Part shown: in pieces, positions 36,968 to 45,588 of the stretch
How positions within the stretch are numbered: position 1 is the stretch's first letter
Layout: each line of letters starts with the position of its first letter
Assembly (NCBI GenBank): GCA_945957605.1
Contig: CAMFLR010000001.1
Location: 310,001-374,000 of the forward strand
Reading direction: 5' to 3'
Length of the DNA stretch: 64,000 nt
Source: an uncultured Isosphaeraceae bacterium
GTDB taxonomy: Bacteria; Planctomycetota; Planctomycetia; Isosphaerales; Isosphaeraceae
Position numbers and translations under genes: made by a program
Notes under the pieces: generated by a model
The model's input: the letters and a program-made list of their open reading frames with translations, nothing else
The model's database searches: none
What the model was told of the DNA's origin: nothing

Positions 36968-38194
36968 TTATCGCTGGGTCGGTGTGGATGTCGTTTTGGC
37001 ATCCCCGCTCGTTGCGCGGGCGATCCGGCCGAGCAGTCCGGAGGTCGTGCCCGACTTCCATCGTGCACCCGCGTCAAACGCTTCGTTCGCGGCCAGGTCG
37101 TTCAGGTTGCCCTTCACGTCGCGGAAGATGTAGCGTTCGAGCAGTTCACCCCTGAGGTCGCGCGCCTCGACAAGCGCTGGGTAGAGCGTTTCCTTGTCGA
37201 TGTAGACCAGCCAGTTTTCGTTCTTGGGGGTCAAACGGGCCAGCTTGTAGCACGGACGGCCGATTTGCGCGGGTGTTTCGAGCCCCTCAAACGTGTTCTT
37301 TGCCCGTGGATCCTTCGACGAAAGCCCGTCTTCGACATGCTGGAGAATCGTGTCGAATCCCGCCTCGGTGATCGGGTGCCGGCTGTTCCGCATGACGAGC
37401 GCGCTGTCGGGTGGTAGGGTCAGGTCGGGCACAGGCACCAGCGTATCGCCCGAGTGGACGTGCATCAGGCCGCCAGGTTCGTTGGACGCGTAAATCACCT
37501 CGCGTCCCTTGTGCGACCCTTCCGTCCATTCCAGCCGCACTGCCTTCGGATTTCGTCTGATGCTCAGCACCACGTCTTCAGGAGGCTGGAGCGCGTCGCC
37601 CACCCGCTCCTGGCGGTTGATTCGCACCTGGTAGTTCGTCAGCTTCGCCATCCGCTCCTTCGACATCTTCACGACCGTTCCGATGTCGATTTGCGGCTTC
37701 GCAGGTTGGGTAGGGGCAGCCAGCTCTGCAGTCCGGCTCGCGGGGGGTGCAAGCTCGGGTGCGGCGATCTCGGGACGTGTCGTTGTCGGCGGCTCGAGCG
37801 CGGCGAGCTGATTGGCCGGCGTCTGGGTGACGGATTGGGTTTCGGTCACAGCGGGATGGGCGGTCGAGCGGACGATCGGCGTGTCGCGTGTCGCGACGGC
37901 CGATTCCGGATTTCCGAGCGTGACGGGGCCGCTGTCCGGTGAAACAGGCGCGTTCGACGCTTTCGCGAGGAGCGCTTCGTTGTTGGCGTTGGGACGTTTT
38001 TCGTGACCGGCGAGGTACGGATCAGTACCAGACGCCGAGTCGGCGGCAGCCGTGCGAGGGGCGAACGGCGAGCGTACCATCCCCTTCATTTCCGAGCAGC
38101 CAGCAAGCGGAATGAGGGCGAGGCACGTGAGTCGGAGGGCGGCTTGCATCATGCGATTCGAGGCGAGTGAAGAGCGATCCATCGCGGAAGGCAT
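36968..38194 (-). CDS. DUF1571-family lipoprotein
   Basis: A 408-residue protein. ATG at 38194 follows GGGGGGATC. The hydrophobic N-terminus ends in LAGC, a lipobox, so a membrane-attached lipoprotein is likely. A Pro/Ala-rich linker (about 45-165) precedes the conserved domain (175-385) with LTNYQVRINRQERVGDAL, LEWTEGSHKGREVIYAS, and RHPITEAGFDTILQHVEDG, the signature I know as DUF1571. The family is abundant in Planctomycetes and may have a LolA-like half-barrel. Function unknown. Confidence 0.82.
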   Translation of the reverse strand: MPSAMDRSSLASNRMMQAALRLTCLALIPLAGCSEMKGMVRSPFAPRTAAADSASGTDPYLAGHEKRPNANNEALLAKASNAPVSPDSGPVTLGNPESAVATRDTPIVRSTAHPAVTETQSVTQTPANQLAALEPPTTTRPEIAAPELAPPASRTAELAAPTQPAKPQIDIGTVVKMSKERMAKLTNYQVRINRQERVGDALQPPEDVVLSIRRNPKAVRLEWTEGSHKGREVIYASNEPGGLMHVHSGDTLVPVPDLTLPPDSALVMRNSRHPITEAGFDTILQHVEDGLSSKDPRAKNTFEGLETPAQIGRPCYKLARLTPKNENWLVYIDKETLYPALVEARDLRGELLERYIFRDVKGNLNDLAANEAFDAGARWKSGTTSGLLGRIARATSGDAKTTSTPTQR

Positions 38195-38406
38195 TGAATT
38201 GGATCCCCCCAAAGTGGGGATTACTGAGATTCCCCGGGCCGAGGAGAGTCAGCAAGGGACTGCGCCGACGAGTCTGGTACCAGAATCCCCACATCTGTAC
38301 AAGACAACTCTGACGCAAGCGGCAGGCGCGTGCTTCCATGCGAGGCGCGCTGGCCAACTCGTCGGCTACCAGTGTTTTCGTGCGATTGCGGTCCGAAATT
38401 GCCTTT

Positions 38407-40104
38407 TCAGGCCGGAGTTTCGGAACCATCTACGAACTGAAAGCTTTTGATCGCTTCCAGGTCGGAGAGCAAGCACGGCTGTTTATATTGTTCGACGGTT
38501 CCGCCGCTGCGGGCGAGTCGCCGGCGCTGGAAATCGGCCCACGATCCGGCGGGAAGTCGGCGTATACGGATCGGGTCGAGTCTCAGGGTTTCGCGACGGT
38601 TCAGGTATTCAAGATTCACCCGGCCAAGCTGCGTTTCAACCTCGTGCGCTAGCCGGTCGCTCATCTCGGCCGGCAGGTCGTTCGACTCGACGAGCAAGCT
38701 GTAATAGGGCGTTTCGGCCCAGTTCGGCAGAATGATGTACGACGCCAGCTTGAGATCGAGCACCCGCTGCGCCTCGTTCACGGCGGCGACGACCTGGAAC
38801 TCGGAAAGCTTCTCGCCCGTCATGCTTGAATAGTGCGCGCCCTTGTTGAGGAAGACGAGCACAGGCGCCTTACCTTCAAAGCCGACGCATTCGACAAGGT
38901 CGTGAATGTGGTAGCGATAGAGCCCGCCGTTGGTTGTCGGCAGGATGAAATAGCGCTGCCCCTGAATCAACTCGGTGGCCGAAACGGTTTCCGGCTGGTC
39001 GGCGTCGCCCTGGTCTTCAGGAATGAACTCGAAATAGTGGTGCTGGATGTCGAGCACGCCGCCGGGGAAGTTGTTCTGCAGCGGGATCGTGAATCGCCCT
39101 TCAGAGGCGATCAGCCCGACGTCGCGCACCGGCTTATCGCCGAAGAATTCCGGGTAATTTCGCAGGTAAGCGCCCATCGTGCCGCCAGTCCAGTTCGCCA
39201 CGAACTGAAGCGCGGGCCAGTAGTCCTTGGGAAGCAAGCGGCCAGTCCGATTGACGATCTCTTCGAGCCGTTTGGCCGTGCGTTTCCGGGGGAACGCTGT
39301 GCGCCAGGAGATTGCTTTGCGGACGTCGTCGGGGATGTTCCACTTGGCGTCGATCGTGCCGTCGTGAATGTCGCGGATCAGTGTTTGTTTTTCGCGATCA
39401 CCGAGGCGAGCAATCGCGAGAATAGTGCTTGGATTCGCGGCGATGATTGTGCCGAGGTCGTGCGGGACCGCATTGCGAAGGGCGACGTAATACTTTGATT
39501 CGATATCTTTGATGCGAGACGCCGCGGCCGGCATGCAGTAAGTGAGCCGGACGAGTGGACTCTGCATGTGCGACGTCAGGCCGGTGATTGCACCGCAGGG
39601 GATGCCTGCCGGCGTATAGCTTTCCCGCCAGTCGCTCGCGAGTTGGAGAATCGGCTTCATCCCGCGCGAGAGCATGTCGGGGTGGGCGTCGAACGCGGTG
39701 ATTCCCCAGATCAGCCAGCCTCGGCGGTAGTCGAACAGCGAGTCGCGCGTGATGGGGATCGTCTTCGGGCGATTGGTCGTGCCCGAAGTCATCGCGAACA
39801 TCAAAACTTTGGTGCCGGGACCGAAGAGGGCGCTTGTTTGGCCCTGGCGGACCTTTTCGATGTACGGCTCGTGCTCGCTGTAGCCGCGAATCGGCACGCG
39901 CTTGCGGAAGTCGGCCGAGTTTTTGATCTCGTTGAAGTGATGATCGCGGCCGAAGTCGCTATCGGCGTGGCGGGCGATTCGCTCGCGAAGCAACCGTTCC
40001 TGGAACTCGTCCGCCCGGGCCGCCTTGGCGAGAAACCGGCGCGCCATGCGCCGGGAACGGTTGATGAGAGGGACCCCCGCATATTTGCGGATGAGATAAA
40101 GCAT
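38407..40104 (-). CDS. GH3-family acyl-acid-amido synthetase-like protein
   Basis: A 565-residue GH3 (ANL-superfamily) protein. It contains FAMTSGTTNRPKTIPIT (nucleotide-binding P-loop of this superfamily), IASEGRFTIPL, YFEFIPED, LYRYHIHDLVECVGFEG and MTGEKLSE, the ordered motifs of GH3 proteins. Plant relatives adenylate carboxylic acids and join them to amino acids; bacterial members are mostly uncharacterised. The gene lies 69 bp downstream of an alpha/beta hydrolase and co-directional with a ketosynthase-ACP set, so an acyl product of that set could be its substrate, which is inference. Confidence 0.87.
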   Translation of the reverse strand: MLYLIRKYAGVPLINRSRRMARRFLAKAARADEFQERLLRERIARHADSDFGRDHHFNEIKNSADFRKRVPIRGYSEHEPYIEKVRQGQTSALFGPGTKVLMFAMTSGTTNRPKTIPITRDSLFDYRRGWLIWGITAFDAHPDMLSRGMKPILQLASDWRESYTPAGIPCGAITGLTSHMQSPLVRLTYCMPAAASRIKDIESKYYVALRNAVPHDLGTIIAANPSTILAIARLGDREKQTLIRDIHDGTIDAKWNIPDDVRKAISWRTAFPRKRTAKRLEEIVNRTGRLLPKDYWPALQFVANWTGGTMGAYLRNYPEFFGDKPVRDVGLIASEGRFTIPLQNNFPGGVLDIQHHYFEFIPEDQGDADQPETVSATELIQGQRYFILPTTNGGLYRYHIHDLVECVGFEGKAPVLVFLNKGAHYSSMTGEKLSEFQVVAAVNEAQRVLDLKLASYIILPNWAETPYYSLLVESNDLPAEMSDRLAHEVETQLGRVNLEYLNRRETLRLDPIRIRRLPAGSWADFQRRRLARSGGTVEQYKQPCLLSDLEAIKSFQFVDGSETPA

Positions 40105-40173
40105 GAATGGCGGCGATCCGTCGTGGGAAGAGGCGGCTGTTCAACCTCGAGGCGCGCCGACCTCGTCCGTTCG

Positions 40174-41274
40174 TCAACCAGGAGAGAGAGCGTTGCCTGC
40201 GATCGTCATCGGCACTACGGGAGCGATCGTCGGCACGGCGGCTGGCTGGTCGACACCCACAACCGGCTCGCTCTCTTCACTCGCGGCGACAGGCGTCGAC
40301 GTCTTCGATGAAGACGCCCGAGGCGCGTTGCGCAGGAAGAATTCGGCGACCCGTTCATAATACACAGGACCGGCGTTTTCCCGGCAGCGATTATGCTTCG
40401 CCTTGGGCACGAGCCAGAGTTCCTTGGGATTTCCAGCAAGTGCAAACAATCCTTCGGCAATCTTCGGCCCAATATACGCGTCTTTTTCGCCGTGAATCAT
40501 GAACAACGGCCGCGGTGCAATCCGAGCGATTCCACGTTCGACGCTTGGGAACCGGCAATGCAGGCGAACTTGCGACCGCTTTCGCGCGGCCCAGCTCAGA
40601 AACTCGAACACGAAGTGCGGCATCGCGGCCCAGATCGATTTCGCCTGCACATAGATCTCGGCCCAGCGAATGATGTAAGCCAGCATGGTGCTTCGAGTTC
40701 CGAATGCACCATCGGTCACCACACCCCACACGCCCGGATCCTTCGCCGCTACGCAAATCGCCGACCCACCGCCGCGGCTCACACCGAAAAGGCCCACGCC
40801 AGCGGGATCATAGTCGGGACGAGTACGCAGATAGGCGAGCGCACCACGAAGGTCGAACAACTCATGGTTCGACACCCACTGGAGCGGGTTGTAGTTGGGT
40901 TCGGAATCGCTCTGACCGTGGTTGCGGAAGTCGAAGCTGAAGAGGTCAAATCCGGCGGCCCGCAAATGGCCGGCATAAGCCAGGCAGCTCCAGCGATCGC
41001 CCAGGAATTCGTGAGAGAACACGACGATTCCAAGGCGTCTCGGCGCCGTGGTTTTAAAATACGTGCCGGCGAGCGTCAGACCGTCGCGCGTCGAGAATTT
41101 GACGTTCTCACAGTCCTGAATCGGCGTCATCCGCAGCGGGAGAAACAGCGGTTTCTCCTCGAAGATCCGCCCGACGATCTTCGTGTACCGAAGATGGACG
41201 TAGAGCAGGAATGCGCCGACCATGAGGGCGAAAAACGCCGCCGAGACGAGTAACCAGAAAACGACATTAGGCAC
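40174..41274 (-). CDS. Membrane-anchored alpha/beta hydrolase
   Basis: A 366-residue protein. GTG at 41274 follows CGGAG at about 10 nt. One N-terminal membrane segment (about residues 4-27) is followed by a hydrolase domain with VVFSHEFLGDRW, FDFRNHGQSDS, nucleophile elbow FGVSRGGG, acid in IHGEKDAYIG and a histidine in PKAKHNRCRE. A Pro/Ala/Val-rich tail of about 45 residues ends the protein. It sits between the ketosynthase gene and the GH3 gene, with gaps of 119 and 69 bp, and could release or process an acyl chain. Its substrate is not known. Confidence 0.82.
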   Translation of the reverse strand: MPNVVFWLLVSAAFFALMVGAFLLYVHLRYTKIVGRIFEEKPLFLPLRMTPIQDCENVKFSTRDGLTLAGTYFKTTAPRRLGIVVFSHEFLGDRWSCLAYAGHLRAAGFDLFSFDFRNHGQSDSEPNYNPLQWVSNHELFDLRGALAYLRTRPDYDPAGVGLFGVSRGGGSAICVAAKDPGVWGVVTDGAFGTRSTMLAYIIRWAEIYVQAKSIWAAMPHFVFEFLSWAARKRSQVRLHCRFPSVERGIARIAPRPLFMIHGEKDAYIGPKIAEGLFALAGNPKELWLVPKAKHNRCRENAGPVYYERVAEFFLRNAPRASSSKTSTPVAASEESEPVVGVDQPAAVPTIAPVVPMTIAGNALSPG

Positions 41275-41393
41275 GAAGGTAACTCCGGGGCGGACGGCCG
41301 TTGGATATTCGTGGTGCCGAAGGTGCAGCCGCCGCCTGCGGGGAAAGATTGTGCGGTGGGATTACATTAGAGACGAGTCTATCACTCTCGCGA

Positions 41394-42683
41394 TCAACCG
41401 GCGTAGCGCCTGAGGATCAGCGAGATGTTTTGACCGCCGAAACCGAAGCTGTTCGACAACGCGACGTCCACCTTCTTCGGGCGGGCGACGTGCGGGATGT
41501 AGTCGAGGTCGCACTCGGGGTCGGGGTAGTCGAGGTTCACGGTGGGGGGCATGATTCCGTCGCGAATCGTCAGCAGGCAAACGATGGCTTCAACCGAACC
41601 GGCGGCCGCGATCAGGTGCCCCATCATGCTCTTCGTGCTCGAGATAGGCACTTTGTGTGCCAGATCGCCGAAAGTTTGCTTGATGGCAAGCGTTTCCACC
41701 GAGTCGTTCACCGACGTGCTCGTGCCGTGGGCGTTGATATAATCAACATCCGCGGGCGTAATCCCAGCTTCGGCAAGGGCTTCCTTCATGCACGCGATGG
41801 CACCCCGGCCGTTTTCGTGCGTGTCGGTAAGCCGGAAAGCATCGGCGGTCGAGCCGTAGCCGACGACTTCGCCGTGAATCGTTGCGCCGCGGGCCTTGGC
41901 GTGTTCGAGTTCTTCGAGGATCACCATCCCCGCCCCTTCGCCGAGGATGAAGCCGTCACGCTCGCGATCGAACGGGCGGCTGGCACGCGTCGGCTCATCA
42001 TTGCGCGTCGAAAGCGCAGTGAGCAGGTTGAAGCCGGTGACGCCGAACGGGTGAATCATGCTGTGGGTGCCGCCCGAGAGCATGACATCGGCGTCGCCAC
42101 GGCGGATGATTTCGACCGCTTCGCCGATCGCCTGCGAGCTGGCTGCGCACGCGGTGAGGCAATTCGCGTTAGGGCCTCGCGCACCGAAGACGCTGGCGAG
42201 GTGGCCGCCAGGCGTGCCGGGCTCTTGCTCAGCCTCGTGAATCGTATGCAGCTTCTTAACGCCTTCGCGCGTGAACGCGGCGGTGTCGACCTTGCCGGTG
42301 TTCTTCGAGGTCTCATGCAGGAGACTGACGAAGCGCGGAAAGTCTTGCTGACCTTCACCCGAGCCCAGGTAGATGCCGAACCGGGCGCGGTCGAGGTCCT
42401 TGTAATCGTTGAGCTTCGAGTCCTTCATCGCCATGCTGGCGGCGGCGATGGCAAACTTGGTGTTCCGGTTGTGCTCGGCCCAGCGCTCGGCGTCGTCGAT
42501 GTAATCTGCGAGGTTGAATGCCTTGGCCTCGGCAGCGATTTGCGTAGGGAAGGTGCTGGCATCGAACAGCGTGATCTTGCCCACGCCGCTCTTACCGGAC
42601 AGAAGCGAGCTCCACGTCGACTCGAGATCGCCGCCGATCGGCGTGACCATTCCCATGCCCGTGACAACAACGCGACGCTGCAT
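41394..42683 (-). CDS. fabF: Beta-ketoacyl-ACP synthase (FabF type), intact active site
   Basis: A 429-residue condensing enzyme that extends acyl chains by two carbons from malonyl-ACP. GAGGAAATGGGTC precedes the ATG. The active-site Cys is at residue 179 (LTACAASSQAIGEA), and both His residues are present in INAHGTSTSVND and KSMMGHLIAAAGSVEA. GEGAGMVILEE and NSFGFGGQNISL are also intact. It follows the Cys-less ketosynthase homologue by 82 bp, and the pair resembles a KS-alpha/KS-beta arrangement. It could be the housekeeping FabF or a specialised KS; no fabD, fabG or fabH is nearby. Confidence 0.92.
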   Translation of the reverse strand: MQRRVVVTGMGMVTPIGGDLESTWSSLLSGKSGVGKITLFDASTFPTQIAAEAKAFNLADYIDDAERWAEHNRNTKFAIAAASMAMKDSKLNDYKDLDRARFGIYLGSGEGQQDFPRFVSLLHETSKNTGKVDTAAFTREGVKKLHTIHEAEQEPGTPGGHLASVFGARGPNANCLTACAASSQAIGEAVEIIRRGDADVMLSGGTHSMIHPFGVTGFNLLTALSTRNDEPTRASRPFDRERDGFILGEGAGMVILEELEHAKARGATIHGEVVGYGSTADAFRLTDTHENGRGAIACMKEALAEAGITPADVDYINAHGTSTSVNDSVETLAIKQTFGDLAHKVPISSTKSMMGHLIAAAGSVEAIVCLLTIRDGIMPPTVNLDYPDPECDLDYIPHVARPKKVDVALSNSFGFGGQNISLILRRYAG

Positions 42684-42765
42684 GACCCATTTCCTCGCCG
42701 GAACGGAAAGCGGACGCCAACTCGTTTGTAGTCAAAACGAGCCGTTGGGACCGATCGCCAATTCG

Positions 42766-44073
42766 CTAAATTTGACCACCACGCACAACCAAGGCGGCAA
42801 CCTGGCCATGCCGCGTGAGATTCGTATTGATGAAGGTACGGTTTTCAACCGGCCGTGGTTGTGAGCGCACGAGGTCGATCTCACAGGCAGGGTCGAGCTC
42901 GTCGCAATTGAGGGTGGGAGGGATCAATCCTTGATTTACACCAATCAGGCTGAGGATCAGTTCGATCGCCCCCGAGCCCGAAACACTGTTGCCAATGTAA
43001 CCCTTGAGGGCAGTAACCGGCACACCGTTGGGACCGAAAATCCGGGTGATGGCCCGGGCTTCCGCCAGGTCGGCCTCGACGGCACCAGCGCCATGCGCGT
43101 TGATGTGGCCAATCTCTTCGGGCTTGAGCCCAGCGTCTCTCAGCGCCGCACGAATAGCGATTTCGGTCCCGATGCCGTCGGGGTCGAGCCCGCCGTTCGG
43201 TGCCGCGTCGCAACCCGAGCCGAAGCCGAGGATTTCGCCGTAAATCTTGGCGCCACGGGCCTTCGCGTGTTCGTATTCTTCGGTAATGATGATGCCCGCC
43301 CCTTCTCCGACGACCCAACCACTGCGCTGGGTGTCGAACGGGCGGCAGGCTTGCGACGGGTCGCCTTCCCACTTCGACATCTGGCCCAGGAGCGCCATGC
43401 GAATGAGGCTGAGGGGGTGAATCTTCGAGTCGGCACCGCCTGTGATCATCACATCGGCGCGATTCTTGGCGATGATGCGCACCGCCTCGCCGATCGCCAC
43501 GTTCGACGCGGCTTCAGCTTCGGTGATCGAGTTGCTCGGTCCCTGGCAATCCAGGAAGATCGAAATGTGGCAGGCGAGCATGTTGGGCAGGTACTTGAGC
43601 AGCCAGACCGGCGTGATCTGCCCAATGCCTTCGCGGCCGTAGACTTCGTAGTCGAACGACTGGTCGGGCTTGGTGGCGAAGTTGATCGCCGGAGCGAGCT
43701 CGTCGAGCTCGGTCGAAATCAGGCCGGCCCCAAGGTCGAGCCCGATTCGTGTCGGATCGACGCCTCCGTTGGACAATCCGGCATCTGCGATCGCCAGCTC
43801 TGCGCCAGCGACGGCGAGCTGGATGTCGCGGGCCATGTATTTGGTGTTCTTGCCAAACGCCTTCTTGCGCTTGGGATCGACGAGCGACTTGGCGTCGAGA
43901 TTGTGAACTTCCGCGCCGGCGTTGATCGGCAACCCTTCAACGGGGAAGGCCTTGAGAGGCCCGACGGCTCCTCGCCCTTCCACGAGCGCAGACCAGGCCG
44001 CCTCGGTGCCAATGCCGAGCGGAGTGATCAGCCCTAGCCCAGTGATAACCACGCGGCGCTCGGAACGTTGCAT
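42766..44073 (-). CDS. Cys-less ketosynthase homologue (chain-length-factor-like)
   Basis: A 435-residue FabF-fold protein; ATG at 44073 gives MQRSERRVVITGLGLITPLG. It keeps the thiolase-fold landmarks (VVGEGAGIIITEEYEHAKARG, INAHGAGAVEAD), but the nucleophile position reads SITEAEAAS: Glu187 (codon 43513-43515) replaces Cys. The second histidine is Asn362 (GYIGNSVSGSG; codon 42988-42990). Type II polyketide chain-length factors also lack the Cys, often with Gln there. It may pair with the downstream intact ketosynthase; possible roles are decarboxylation of malonyl-ACP or chain-length control, both inferred. Confidence 0.88.
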   Translation of the reverse strand: MQRSERRVVITGLGLITPLGIGTEAAWSALVEGRGAVGPLKAFPVEGLPINAGAEVHNLDAKSLVDPKRKKAFGKNTKYMARDIQLAVAGAELAIADAGLSNGGVDPTRIGLDLGAGLISTELDELAPAINFATKPDQSFDYEVYGREGIGQITPVWLLKYLPNMLACHISIFLDCQGPSNSITEAEAASNVAIGEAVRIIAKNRADVMITGGADSKIHPLSLIRMALLGQMSKWEGDPSQACRPFDTQRSGWVVGEGAGIIITEEYEHAKARGAKIYGEILGFGSGCDAAPNGGLDPDGIGTEIAIRAALRDAGLKPEEIGHINAHGAGAVEADLAEARAITRIFGPNGVPVTALKGYIGNSVSGSGAIELILSLIGVNQGLIPPTLNCDELDPACEIDLVRSQPRPVENRTFINTNLTRHGQVAALVVRGGQI

Positions 44074-44207
44074 TGGAGACGTATCCAACTCCACAGGACG
44101 GGCCAAAACGACGCGGTTTCGGAAGCTTCGCCCAGCGTTGTCAAAAAGGAGAATCTGGGTGCCGGACGATTCACCGTCCGGGTTTCACCGGAAGTGTAAT
44201 GGCGCGA

Positions 44208-44747
44208 TCAAGCGGTCGGCGGTTGAGGCAGGCCGTTGTTGGCGGCGTGACTATCCGCTTCCGCTGCTGCTTTGGCGCGTTCCTGCGCCTTGGCGAGGTC
44301 GAGCACGCCCAGCAGTTGTTGCGTGAAAACGAAATTCTTCGGCCCGAAGATCTGGTTCGCCCGGGAGTTATCCAGGTGAGCGAACACAATCTCCGCGTCG
44401 ACGAGCAATTCGCCTTCAAGAAACGCCTTGGCCTCGACCACAGCCCCTTCGGAGCGCAGGTCGGTCAAGGTGACTTCGTAGACGAGCTGATCGCCCGCAC
44501 ATGCCACGCCAAAAAACTCGGCGCGAGGAATCTTGGCGAGCACGACTTTCTCGACAAACCCCCCTGCTTCACCCACGAGGATACCGCCCGTCTGGGCGAG
44601 CCCTTCGATGATCAGCGAGGCCGGCATCACCGGATAGCCGGGAAAGTGGTCGTGCAGATGCTCTTCCGCGAGCGTCAGGTTCTTGATCGCGCGAGCGAAC
44701 TGACCGCTGCGAAACTCGAGGAATTTGTCGATCCAGATCCAACGCAT
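44208..44747 (-). CDS. FabZ-like 3-hydroxyacyl-ACP dehydratase, copy 1
   Basis: A 179-residue hot-dog protein starting MRWIWIDKFLEFRSG. The family core HFPGYPVMPASLIIEGLAQTGG includes the histidine (HFPG) and the glutamate (IIEG) used for dehydration, so it looks active. The residue after PVMP is Ala, whereas FabZ usually has Gly. A C-terminal extension of about 40 residues (LDLAKAQERAKAAAEA) is longer than FabZ. It lies between the ACP gene and the Cys-less ketosynthase homologue on the same strand. Confidence 0.85.
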   Translation of the reverse strand: MRWIWIDKFLEFRSGQFARAIKNLTLAEEHLHDHFPGYPVMPASLIIEGLAQTGGILVGEAGGFVEKVVLAKIPRAEFFGVACAGDQLVYEVTLTDLRSEGAVVEAKAFLEGELLVDAEIVFAHLDNSRANQIFGPKNFVFTQQLLGVLDLAKAQERAKAAAEADSHAANNGLPQPPTA

Positions 44748-44951
44748 GGGCGGCGGAGCAACCTAAAAAGGAGAATGATCAATGTAAGGGAACGTTTCCT
44801 AAAACCGTTCCCCTCGCGAACTTACGGTCGGTTGCCGGATCAAATAACCCGCACGGACTCAACCAAGGAGCCCGCGCGGGAGACCGATCGCATCGACAAC
44901 GAGACGCCCATGATACGGCCGCGCATTCCCTCACGCGGTTTGGGACCGTCG

Positions 44952-45335
44952 TCAGGAGAGCTTGCTGGCGACGTACTTGACCAGCATGTCGACAGTGTAA
45001 AGGTCGCCAATCCGGTCGACTTCCGGGTTTTCCGCGAAGCTGCTGAGGTCGGCGTAGGGCATGCGAGTCTTGAGCTCTTCAACGCCCTTCGCGGTCAGCT
45101 TGCCGTCCGCGATCATGTCCGGGTCAGCCACGACGTTCTCGGGGAACAGCTCGCCGCGGGGGATCTTGATCCCGAAATTCCGCTCGAGACGGAACACGAT
45201 GTCGAGGAAGTCGATCGATTCGGCACCCAGGTCGCCCTGGAGGGTCGCTTCTTCCTGCACGTCTTCCGGTTCAACGCCGAGCGCATCAACCAGGGTCGTC
45301 TGAACCTTTTCCAAAATCTCTTGCTGTGTCGGCAT
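44952..45335 (-). CDS. Acyl carrier protein with C-terminal extension
   Basis: A 127-residue acyl carrier protein; AcpP is usually about 78. GAGGATGTC precedes the ATG. The phosphopantetheine attachment site is the Ser in LGAESIDFLDIVFRLE; AcpP normally has DSLD, and SIDFLD here is a divergent variant. The third-helix region is expanded (ENVVADPDMIADGKLTAKGVEELK) before the final IGDLYTVDMLVKYVASKLS. Divergence and length set it apart from the fatty-acid ACP and suit a dedicated carrier for the neighbouring ketosynthases and dehydratases. Confidence 0.87.
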   Translation of the reverse strand: MPTQQEILEKVQTTLVDALGVEPEDVQEEATLQGDLGAESIDFLDIVFRLERNFGIKIPRGELFPENVVADPDMIADGKLTAKGVEELKTRMPYADLSSFAENPEVDRIGDLYTVDMLVKYVASKLS

Positions 45336-45588
45336 GACATCCTCGGGATAGTTTTGGGTCGGGCCTCCCGACCCCTTTGGTAACCATGACTCGTCCGCCG
45401 CGATGCAGGTCCAGCCTTAAATCGTCGGCGAAACCGTTTGAGCAACTTCAACCGGGGTCTAACCAGGTAGCGGTGTTCGCCAATCGTCTTTTCTGAATAT
45501 ACGGATGGCGTGAGAGAATCCGGCGGCGTTCCTATATTGCTCTCTTCCGTTCAAGCTTGCAACGCCAGCCGGAACCGCAGCGATACGA

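Noticed and set aside
38214..38292. Long-range GTGGGGATT/AATCCCCAC pairing upstream of the DUF1571 gene, with a TCTGGTACCAGA palindrome inside
   Set aside because: The pairing is short relative to its 61-nt loop; it could be a leader structure but does not match a riboswitch I know.
41301..42731. A 476-codon plus-strand frame opposite the ketosynthase
   Set aside because: Antisense shadow of an intact ketosynthase; Arg/Val/Gly-rich with no family motif.
42931..44037. A 368-codon plus-strand frame opposite the Cys-less ketosynthase homologue
   Set aside because: Same antisense effect; no ribosome site or domain.
44788..44812. 7-bp GGGAACG/CGTTCCC hairpin between the ACP and dehydratase genes
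   Set aside because: Short stem with a long loop and no T-run; not enough to call a terminator.
44073..45383. A 436-codon plus-strand frame opposite the dehydratase and ACP genes
   Set aside because: Antisense to two genes with clear motifs.
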